Shown: piece by piece, positions 57,962-64,000 of the stretch | Position numbering within the stretch: the first letter of the stretch is position 1 | Layout of the letters: every line of letters begins with the position of its first letter | From: Cryomorpha sp963748925 | Lineage (GTDB): Bacteria > Bacteroidota > Bacteroidia > Flavobacteriales_D > Cryomorphaceae | Direction: 5' to 3' | DNA: 64,000 nucleotides | NCBI GenBank assembly: GCA_963748925.1 | Contig: CAVVKG010000008.1 | Span: 248,001 to 312,000, forward strand | Position numbers and translations under genes: made by a program | The notes under the pieces: generated by a model | Told to the model about the DNA's origin: nothing | What the model saw: the letters and a program-made list of their open reading frames with translations, nothing else | The model's database searches: none

Positions 57962-59200
57962 TCAAGAGCCGTGCCAAAGACCAAAATGAAATATTGCTAT
58001 CTGAATTTGGCGTCGTACTACTGAAACAAAACGAAAAATACCAGCTTCCGGTTTCCCAAAAGGTACATTTCTTCGCTCCATCATGGCTTGAGCTGCTTCA
58101 AAGGCTTTTTCGAGCTTAAAGGATTCAAATCCGTTTGAGCCGCCCCAGGAAAATGAAGGAGTAAACTTTGGCGGAAAGCCACCATCGAAAATATTGGCGC
58201 ACATACCCACTACCGAGCCGGTGTTAAACATGGTATTAATTCCGGCTTTGGCGTGGTCGCCCATAATGAGTCCGTGAAACTGACGGCCCGATTTTTCAGC
58301 GCTCTCCGTAGCATAGTTCCATACCTTAACCTCGCCGTAGTTGTTCTTCAGGTTTGAGGTGTTGGTATCGGCACCCAGATTGCACCAGGAGCCAAGTACT
58401 GAGTTGCCCAGAAATCCATCGTGACCTTTGTTCGAGTAATCGTTTATTACGGAATTGCTCACCTCGCCACCCACCTTGCAATGCTTGCCTATGCTGGTAG
58501 CCCCATAAATCTTTGCGCCCATTTTAAGGGTTGAGCTTTCGCCAATGGAAAAGGGCCCACGTAATAGAGAGCCTTCCATAATCTCGGCGTCCTTTCCAAT
58601 GTAAATCGGTCCTGTTGAGGCGTTTAACACGCAATGATGCACGGTGGCTTCCGGGTGGATAAAAATGTCATCTCCTTGCGTTAACACGTGCTTAGGAAAC
58701 TCTGTGGTATTAAACTTTTTTGTGATATCGATAAAATCCTGACGCAAAATGACATCATTAAGTGCAAATATGTCAGCCGAAGTTTCCAAAATGGTTAGTT
58801 CATCATTGAAAAACACCTCTTCACTTCCAAACTCGGAGAAACGAAAGTTCTCGCCATTTTCTATACGTTTTGCCAATCCGCTTAAGTCTGATCCCTTTGT
58901 TAGAGCGGCTACAAACCTTCCTCTGTTTGTGAGCACCTGGCCCTGCTTCAGTTTGGCTATGGCTTCCGCCAATGCGTTGTTGGGAATAACCGAAGAGTTT
59001 ATAAGCATTCCATCGCTTTTGGAGCTAGTTGGGAAAGCTTCCAAAAGATATTGGGGTGGCAACACTTGGCATGAGGCATTTAGGTGACGGTTCCATTTTT
59101 CGATTATCGGGTCAATTCCAACAAGCAGATGCGAAAGAGGCTTTGCAAACGTGAGAGGTAGGAATTTTTTCCATTCAATATCGATCAGGATTGGATTCAT
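57962..59200 (-). CDS. Sugar nucleotidyltransferase (GlmU-like) with left-handed beta-helix
   Basis: A 412-residue protein of the Bacteroidota 'putative sugar nucleotidyltransferase' family. The N-terminus 'LPLTFAKPLSHLLVGIDPIIEKWNRHL' replaces the usual nucleotidyltransferase opening, and the C-terminal half has hexapeptide repeats ('YIGKDAEIMEGSLLRGPFSIGESSTLKMGAKIYGATSIGKHCKVGGEV') of a left-handed beta-helix, as in GlmU. It probably transfers a nucleotide and/or acyl group to a sugar phosphate for envelope polysaccharides. Substrate unknown. Confidence 0.82.
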   Translation of the reverse strand: MNPILIDIEWKKFLPLTFAKPLSHLLVGIDPIIEKWNRHLNASCQVLPPQYLLEAFPTSSKSDGMLINSSVIPNNALAEAIAKLKQGQVLTNRGRFVAALTKGSDLSGLAKRIENGENFRFSEFGSEEVFFNDELTILETSADIFALNDVILRQDFIDITKKFNTTEFPKHVLTQGDDIFIHPEATVHHCVLNASTGPIYIGKDAEIMEGSLLRGPFSIGESSTLKMGAKIYGATSIGKHCKVGGEVSNSVINDYSNKGHDGFLGNSVLGSWCNLGADTNTSNLKNNYGEVKVWNYATESAEKSGRQFHGLIMGDHAKAGINTMFNTGSVVGMCANIFDGGFPPKFTPSFSWGGSNGFESFKLEKAFEAAQAMMERRNVPFGKPEAGIFRFVSVVRRQIQIAIFHFGLWHGS

Positions 59201-59410
59201 GCATGTGATTTTGGGGTAAATGTAATGGAAATTGGTTTTTTGTGCTTTGTTATTGGTTTTTAGTTTTCCTCAGTCGCTTCTCGTCTCAGTTTTACAACCG
59301 AGGGAATTGGGCAGATGGACTTTTTCTACAAGTGTCTCGCCTACTTGTACTCGAGTGTTAATTTAAAAAGTAAAAACTTTGTTTCAAATGAAAGCAGGCG
59401 CCAGATAAAA
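59201..59410. other. Non-coding gap upstream of the nucleotidyltransferase gene
   Basis: The gap between the nucleotidyltransferase gene and L31 runs 59201-59601. This left half has no coding frame and no clear promoter match; the right half holds two palindromic repeats and the L31 terminator. Confidence 0.4.
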
Positions 59411-59439
59411 TAGCCTCGCGGGACGCGAGCCTTGGCGTG
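59411..59439. repeat. Dispersed palindromic repeat, copy A
   Basis: Core CTCGCGGGACGCGAG (59415-59429), a hairpin with 6-bp arms around GGA, then CCTTGGCGTG. Copy B lies 49 bases on; a related copy with compensating changes is at 23827-23855. Confidence 0.6.
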
Positions 59440-59461
59440 GGTTGAAGGAATCATTTGGCTC

Positions 59462-59488
59462 GCCTCGCGAGACGCGAGCCTTGGCGTG
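59462..59488. repeat. Dispersed palindromic repeat, copy B
   Basis: GCCTCGCGAGACGCGAGCC then TTGGCGTG: matches copy A at 26 of 27 positions. Flanking GGCTCG (left) and GAGCC (right) allow a longer hairpin. Confidence 0.6.
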
Positions 59489-59548
59489 AGCCGGCATAGC
59501 GAGGGGCAAGGAGGAGCCTGCGAGGGAAGTCAAACCGATCTACCCCAA

Positions 59549-59577
59549 TAAAAAAGCCCTTCCAAAAGGAAAGGCTT
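59549..59577 (-). terminator. Rho-independent terminator of rpmE2
   Basis: On the minus strand: AAGCCTTTCC / GGAAGGGCTT (one G-U pair), a TTTT loop and a T6 run, 25 bases after the L31 stop. Confidence 0.85.
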
Positions 59578-59601
59578 CTAATTTTATCTGCGTTGCACTT
59601 T

Positions 59602-59859
59602 TTATTTCTTGTCGAATTTTGCGTAACGCTTTTTGAATTTGTCAACACGTCCTGCGGTATCAACAAACTGCATTTTTCCTGTAAAGTAAGGGTGAGATTT
59701 GTAAGAAATCTCAAGTTTGATCAACGGATACTCGTTTCCGTCTTCCCACTCAATAGTCTCATTTGAAGATGCAGTAGAGCGGCTCAAAAATGCGTACTCG
59801 TTAGACATGTCTTTGAAAACAACAAATCTATAGTCTTCCGGGTGTATGTCCTTTTTCAT
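59602..59859 (-). CDS. rpmE2: 50S ribosomal protein L31 type B
   Basis: 85 residues: 'MKKDIHPEDYRFVVFKDMSN... HPYFTGKMQFVDTAGRVDKFKKRYAKF'. The zinc-binding Cys of type A L31 is absent, so it is the zinc-free type B. The frame extends to 59904, but the ATG at 59859 gives the family's usual start and length. A TACATTTG element on the minus strand (59973-59980) suggests a leader of about 107 bases. Confidence 0.95.
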   Translation of the reverse strand: MKKDIHPEDYRFVVFKDMSNEYAFLSRSTASSNETIEWEDGNEYPLIKLEISYKSHPYFTGKMQFVDTAGRVDKFKKRYAKFDKK

Positions 59860-59972
59860 AATTTTTTCAATTTGGGATTCTTTAATGCAAATGGATTTGG
59901 CCATCTGCCGAATTCTGATTTCTGAAAAAGCGTTTAACGAAATCGCAAATCACATTTTCAATTATCGGGGTG

Positions 59973-59980
59973 CAAATGTA
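59973..59980 (-). promoter_or_regulatory. Candidate -7 element of rpmE2
   Basis: TACATTTG on the minus strand is a full TAnnTTTG match. No matching -33 TTTG was seen. If used, the L31 mRNA has a long leader that could hold a control structure. Confidence 0.35.
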
Positions 59981-59997
59981 CAATATTGTTTTTAATC

Positions 59998-60029
59998 TTG
60001 AAATACTTCGAGCAAAATTATAATATTTG
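59998..60029 (+). promoter_or_regulatory. Candidate promoter of the beta-helix lipoprotein gene
   Basis: TTG (59998-60000), 21 bases, then AATATTTG (60022-60029), 7 of 8 matches to the two elements' expected bases. Leader of about 95 bases. Confidence 0.35.
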
Positions 60030-60129
60030 TAGCATCTTTTAGTTTTAGTAAAATGATTGCCAATCCGCAAAGCACCAAATCCCTTGAGGAGAGCAGAATA
60101 AATCGCAAACCAACACCAAAATTCACCCT

Positions 60130-61614
60130 TTGAAAAACTCTTTTTACAGATTTACATTTTTTCTGGTAACAATAGGCGTTGTGATGCTCGCTTCCCTCTC
60201 AGGATGTAAGAAAGACGATTACAACACATCCCCCGATCTTAGGCTTAGCTTCTCAACTGATTCTGTGAAGTTTGATACGGTTTTTACCACCGTGGGCTCG
60301 GCAACTCAGTCGCTCAAAGTTTACAACAACGACGATTCATTTGTAAATATCAGCAGGGTAAAACTCCTGAACGATCCGAATAATTCCTACAGAATAAATG
60401 TAGATGGTGTGCCCGGTACTGATTTGGAAAATATTGAAATTGGCCCGAATGACAGCATTTATATTTTTATTGAAGTAACTGTGGAGCCCGATTTAAATGA
60501 ATTATACCCTTTTGTTGAAGGGAAAATTCAGTTTGATATAAATGGTAATTCTCAATCTGTTGACCTCGTTGCCTGGGGATGGGATGCCATTTTTTATGTT
60601 CCGGATGTTTTTCCAACAAACGGATTGCCCGATTATACCATTATTAGTGATGATCCCAATGCTACCGTAACCTGGACTGCCGAAAAGCCTGTCGTGGTTT
60701 ACGGGTACCTTGTGGTAGATTCCTTGCAGTCGCTGGTGATTGAGCCGGGAACGGAGATTTTTTTCCATCAGGGCGCCGGTTTGTGGGTGTACCGATACGG
60801 TAATATTAAAGCGCTGGGAACGCCTGAGCTGCCTATTATTTTTCAAGGCGACAGGCTCGAGTCATTTTATGAGGAGCAACCCGGTCAATGGGATAGGATC
60901 TGGATCAATGAAGGCGATGAGGACAATATCCTAGAGAACGTTTTGATCAAGAATAATTTTATCGGAATTCAATGTGAAATATCTCCTTTTAGTCCTTCCC
61001 CGGCTACAGAGATTGCCTCAAATGAACTGCGTATGAAGAATGTGGTGATCCGCAATAATTCCATTGCAGGAATTCTTTCCAGAAATTACAACGTGCAGGC
61101 CTCTAATCTTCTTATGAGCGCCGGAGGCCAATACCTCCTTGCTGGAACAGGCGGCGGGTCTTATAATTTCAACAATTGCACTTTTGCCAACAACTGGCGA
61201 TTTTCTACGCGTCAAACTCCCGCAGTTTTTCTTACGAATCTCATAGCTGTAAGTAGCACTGAGGTTGCAATCTTACCTATACAAACCAGCCGTTTTAAAA
61301 ACTGCATTATTTATGGCAATGGCATAAATGAATTTGGGTTGGATTTTGAAGAGAACGACATTGATTTAAAATTTCAAAATTGTATAATCCGGGCAGAAGA
61401 AGAAGTGATAGAACCGCTTTTAGATTACTTGGGCAATGGAATATTTGTAGGGCAGGAACCGGGTTTTGTAGATTTCTCAGAAGGAAATTTTCAGCTAGTT
61501 CCAGATGCTTTTGCTATAGGGAAAGGTCAGAATATTACAGGTCTCAATGAAGATTTAATTGGCACGCCTTACGCGAATCCGCGAGCTATTGGATGCTTCG
61601 AGTTTTTAGAATAG
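60130..61614 (+). CDS. Parallel beta-helix lipoprotein, probable TTG start
   Basis: A 494-residue lipoprotein. Starting at TTG 60130 gives 'KNSFYRFTFFLVTIGVVMLASLSGC', a proper lipobox signal; the first ATG (60184) leaves only seven residues before the Cys, and there is no in-frame ATG upstream before a stop. The mature protein has an Ig-like N-terminal part ('FDTVFTTVGSATQSLKVYNNDDSFVNISRV') and a right-handed beta-helix ('IWINEGDEDNILENVLIKNNFIGIQ', 'LRMKNVVIRNNSIAGILSRNYNVQASNLLM', 'YNFNNCTFANNW'). It is probably surface or periplasmic; function unknown. Confidence 0.82.
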   Translation: MKNSFYRFTFFLVTIGVVMLASLSGCKKDDYNTSPDLRLSFSTDSVKFDTVFTTVGSATQSLKVYNNDDSFVNISRVKLLNDPNNSYRINVDGVPGTDLENIEIGPNDSIYIFIEVTVEPDLNELYPFVEGKIQFDINGNSQSVDLVAWGWDAIFYVPDVFPTNGLPDYTIISDDPNATVTWTAEKPVVVYGYLVVDSLQSLVIEPGTEIFFHQGAGLWVYRYGNIKALGTPELPIIFQGDRLESFYEEQPGQWDRIWINEGDEDNILENVLIKNNFIGIQCEISPFSPSPATEIASNELRMKNVVIRNNSIAGILSRNYNVQASNLLMSAGGQYLLAGTGGGSYNFNNCTFANNWRFSTRQTPAVFLTNLIAVSSTEVAILPIQTSRFKNCIIYGNGINEFGLDFEENDIDLKFQNCIIRAEEEVIEPLLDYLGNGIFVGQEPGFVDFSEGNFQLVPDAFAIGKGQNITGLNEDLIGTPYANPRAIGCFEFLE

Positions 61615-61640
61615 AATCGGAATATGAGCAGTTTTTTAGC

Positions 61641-62696
61641 TTATTTAAGGTTTAACAAAAAATCCATCGTATTAACCCCATCTGCATAATCCCAAAGTTC
61701 AGGCTGCTGGCTTTTGCCGAAAGGCACGTGATCTTGAGATACAATACACTGAATTTCTTCCTGTTTTGTATCCAGGTGCTTTTTCACGGTTTCAATATCA
61801 GTATATCGCTCATAAAATACAGTTCCGATAGGACTTGCGAGCGCTTCATGCGGACGAAGAATCATGAAGCCGTTATCGAGCAAGTCTTCACTGTTTAGCA
61901 TCCACAAGGCACGGAAATAGTCGTAATTATTCGCGTATTTGTTGTGATTTACAATGTCGTTGAAATCGTAAATACCTTTAAAAAACCGGTCTATGTCGAA
62001 CTCTTCAGGAACGTAGATTTTTGAAACGTTGCGGCACCCAAGTCCGAAAAAGCTAAATATATCGGCTCCAAGGGCTTTGAGTTCATTCTCAGATTCATTT
62101 CCCGAAAGGATAGCCACCGACGATCGGTTCTTGCGTATAATATTTGGGTATTTCCCAAAGTAGTATTCAAAATATCGCGAGGTATTGTTGCTGCCCGTGG
62201 CGATTACAGCATCCACTTCGGGCAGACGGTCTTCAAACCATTCAATATCAAATCCATCATAGCCGGTAGCTTCATGAAAGTGCCGAAATATAAAAGGGAG
62301 TAGCAATTTATCCTGCCCGCTCAGTTTTACTACTGCCTTGTGGCCCGCGATAGCTACAGAGAAAATATCGTGAAAACCTACCATGGGAATGTTCCCTGCA
62401 AGGATAAGTCCTACACGTTTCGACTCGTGGTTATTTGAAAAATCATGATTATTGAGCCACTTTTCAAGTGCATCGGGACGAACCATATATCCAAGCCCCA
62501 GCAAGGCCATTCTAATATTCTCGCGTGTAAACCACGGATTCAAAATAGTGCTCTTATTTATCACTTCGTTAAAAGAGTTGTAAGAACTTATTTCCTGTGC
62601 GGTATTCTCCGCATCGGCTACTGCGCCAAGTTGATTGAGAATTTCTGCGAACTTTGATAAGTGCTCTTTTTCAATGATTTCTGCGATGTGATTCAT
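61641..62696 (-). CDS. Acyl-CoA reductase (LuxC-like)
   Basis: A 351-residue enzyme of the LuxC/acyl-CoA reductase family: 'VGLILAGNIPMVGFHDIFSVAIAGHKAVVKLSGQD' (nucleotide and substrate region), 'VIATGSNNTSRYFEYYFGKYPNIIRKNRSSVAIL', and 'FFGLGCRNVSKIYVP' with the catalytic Cys near 224. It reduces fatty acyl-CoA to aldehyde. It diverges from a ferredoxin gene, a pairing common in Bacteroidota. Whether the ferredoxin is its partner is not shown. Confidence 0.87.
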   Translation of the reverse strand: MNHIAEIIEKEHLSKFAEILNQLGAVADAENTAQEISSYNSFNEVINKSTILNPWFTRENIRMALLGLGYMVRPDALEKWLNNHDFSNNHESKRVGLILAGNIPMVGFHDIFSVAIAGHKAVVKLSGQDKLLLPFIFRHFHEATGYDGFDIEWFEDRLPEVDAVIATGSNNTSRYFEYYFGKYPNIIRKNRSSVAILSGNESENELKALGADIFSFFGLGCRNVSKIYVPEEFDIDRFFKGIYDFNDIVNHNKYANNYDYFRALWMLNSEDLLDNGFMILRPHEALASPIGTVFYERYTDIETVKKHLDTKQEEIQCIVSQDHVPFGKSQQPELWDYADGVNTMDFLLNLK

Positions 62697-62736
62697 ATTC
62701 TTGCTAACTTAGAACAATTCCGAACAATGTGTGCTT

Positions 62737-62744
62737 TATATTTG
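62737..62744 (+). promoter_or_regulatory. Candidate -7 element of the ferredoxin gene
   Basis: TATATTTG, a full -7 match, 45 bases before the ATG at 62790. On the minus strand TACTTTTG (62764-62757) could serve the divergent reductase. No clear -33 elements. Confidence 0.35.
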
Positions 62745-62789
62745 TAACTTAATTTGCAAAAGTAGACATCCTAAAAAGAATAGTAAGCC

Positions 62790-63137
62790 ATGGCTATAAT
62801 CATAACAGACGAATGTATTAATTGTGGAGCTTGTGAACCTGAATGCCCAAATAACGCAATTTATGAAGGTGGTGTAGAATGGAGATTGAGCGACGGTACC
62901 GATCTTGATGGTACAGTTACCACTCCAATGGGAAATACATATGAGGCACAAGCTGAGCAGGAGCCGGTAGATATGGATGTGTATTTTATCGTTTCTGATA
63001 AATGCACCGAATGTGTAGGTTTTCACGATGAGCCGCAATGTGCGGCCGTGTGTCCGGTAGATTGTTGCGTAGATGATCCCGATCACCGTGAAAGTGAGGA
63101 AAAACTCCTCGAGAAAAAAGCTTTTATGCACTTGTAG
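62790..63137 (+). CDS. 2[4Fe-4S] ferredoxin
   Basis: A 115-residue soluble ferredoxin. Cluster 1: 'CINCGACEPECPNNAI'. Cluster 2: 'CTECVGFHDEPQCAAVCPVDCC', with an 8-residue insert between second and third Cys, as in Alvin-type/YfhL ferredoxins. Between them is a 45-residue acidic insert. It is an electron carrier; partner unknown, but divergent from acyl-CoA reductase. Confidence 0.93.
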   Translation: MAIIITDECINCGACEPECPNNAIYEGGVEWRLSDGTDLDGTVTTPMGNTYEAQAEQEPVDMDVYFIVSDKCTECVGFHDEPQCAAVCPVDCCVDDPDHRESEEKLLEKKAFMHL

Positions 63138-63223
63138 GATTGGCTTTTCGCATAAGCAAACTTTACATTTTGGAGAGCAAGTCTCGTACAATTTTTAGTG
63201 CAACTTATCGTTCATCTTATCTC

Positions 63224-64000
63224 ATGAGAACTTTCATTTTCTTATTTCTTTCCATTTTATGCGCATCGTCCGCTTTCGCGGATGGTCTGGAAAAGCTGGA
63301 ACAGAAAATGGAAGCCCTGCAAGATGATATTTTGAGCGGTTCCACCGACGAAGTACGCAAGGAGGCGTCGCTTGAAATGCGGTCTTTGCTTCTTAAAGCC
63401 TTTGATGAAAATGGCGTATTTGAATATCCATTCGATAAAGTTTTTAGGATGGCTATCACAACGAGTCCCGACGGTGCTTTTCGTCTCTTTAACTGGAGCG
63501 AGCCCCATCTCAATGGCACGTATGATTATTACGCTTTTATTCTGCTTCCGCAGAAAGGCAAATACATTGAGCTTCAGGATAACGACGACCTTAAGATAGA
63601 GTCAGAGCGTTATGCGCTCACCCCCGATGCGTGGTATGGAGCTTTGTACTACGAAATTTATCCCGTAGAAGAAAAGCGTGAAAAGTACTATGTATTAATG
63701 GGCTGGGATGGAAATGATGCGCTTTCAAACAAAAAAGTACTGGATGTTTTGCTTCTCGATAAAAAAGGAGAAGTTTCATTTGGTAAGCCCGTTTTTCAAA
63801 CAACTGATGGTATGGCTTATCGACGGGTTTTTGAATACGCTAAGCAAGCCCGCATGAACCTTCGCTATATGGACATGAAGGATGCCATAATTTTTGACCG
63901 ATTGGAGCCGGAGCAGCCGGGCCTCACCGGGCAATATGCATTCTACATTCCGAGTACGGCCTACAACGGCTACAAACTCAATAAAGATGGAACATGGGAT
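63224..64000 (+). CDS. Secreted conserved Bacteroidota protein, 3' truncated
   Basis: Open from ATG 63224 to the end of the window (259 residues, no stop). A signal peptide (MRTFIFLFLSILCASSAFA) is followed by 'LEKLEQKMEALQDDIL', a short helical part, then a beta-rich domain ('FRLFNWSEPHLNGTYDYYAFILLPQ', 'YYEIYPVEEKREKYYVLMGWDGND') that resembles a family of hypothetical secreted proteins of this phylum. No active site is recognised. Function unknown. Confidence 0.8.
   Translation, partial: MRTFIFLFLSILCASSAFADGLEKLEQKMEALQDDILSGSTDEVRKEASLEMRSLLLKAFDENGVFEYPFDKVFRMAITTSPDGAFRLFNWSEPHLNGTYDYYAFILLPQKGKYIELQDNDDLKIESERYALTPDAWYGALYYEIYPVEEKREKYYVLMGWDGNDALSNKKVLDVLLLDKKGEVSFGKPVFQTTDGMAYRRVFEYAKQARMNLRYMDMKDAIIFDRLEPEQPGLTGQYAFYIPSTAYNGYKLNKDGTWD

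Noticed and set aside
59411..59488. Start of a CRISPR array
   Set aside because: Only two copies, strongly palindromic, with related copies elsewhere in the window and no cas genes.

Overview
The window reads as part of a Bacteroidota chromosome, probably a marine or freshwater Flavobacteriales/Cryomorphaceae-like lineage. The signs are many type IX secretion (T9SS) cargo proteins with 'YPNP'-type (type A) or 'FTPNGDG' (type B, gliding-motility-associated) C-terminal sorting domains, a fused CcoN-CcoO cbb3 oxidase, L31 type B, a LuxC-type acyl-CoA reductase beside a ferredoxin, and promoter elements of the TAnnTTTG kind. No tRNA, rRNA, CRISPR array or intact mobile element was seen.

Layout. 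1-7.7 kb: three large secreted, multidomain surface proteins (the first cut by the window edge). 7.8-20.5 kb: a Nudix-like NrtR-family regulator diverges from a long sugar operon of pfkA, a BadF-type sugar kinase, beta-phosphoglucomutase, GH65 maltose phosphorylase, two GH13 lipoproteins, methylglyoxal synthase, fructose-bisphosphate aldolase and phosphoglucose isomerase. 20.8-27.6 kb: a frameshifted T9SS protein, an MFS sugar transporter, a secreted GH13 neopullulanase-like enzyme, and a T9SS protein with four starch-binding-like repeats. Together these form a complete alpha-glucan route with no SusC/SusD in the window: surface binding and cleavage, transport, maltose phosphorolysis, glycolysis. 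28-33 kb: DUF1328 peptide, T9SS esterase, CotH/lamin-tail protein, thioredoxin-like protein. 33.3-45.1 kb: a microaerobic respiration block of Crp/Fnr regulator, universal stress protein, copper ATPase CcoI, CcoS-NO-Q-P-G-H, a TauE/SafE-like membrane protein and HemN. 45.3-64 kb: a giant SBBP/PKD surface protein, lipoamide dehydrogenase, an IS110 remnant, K+ transporter, DUF3124 lipoprotein, a beta-propeller T9SS protein, Lon, a sugar nucleotidyltransferase, L31, a beta-helix lipoprotein, acyl-CoA reductase, ferredoxin, and a secreted protein running off the end.

Main new observations. (1) A 21-bp inverted repeat, about TTAGTGT-N7-ACACTAA, occurs in front of pfkA (divergent from the NrtR-like gene), in front of the MFS transporter, and between the GH13 gene and the starch-binding protein gene. 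It is a good candidate operator of an alpha-glucan/glycolysis regulon run by the adjacent degenerate-Nudix regulator. (2) An identical 16-bp palindromic core (AACTGATAAAAGTCAG) lies ahead of the universal stress gene and inside the end of ccoI ahead of ccoS, at nearly the same distance from a TTTG promoter element; it is a candidate site for the Crp/Fnr protein encoded next door. (3) Seven single-base frame breaks in five otherwise normal genes, six of them insertions and one inside lon, look more like residual sequencing error than decay. (4) Two families of short palindromes (a dispersed CTnGCGGGACGCnAG element, and the decamer TTTCGCGAAA) are more frequent than expected.
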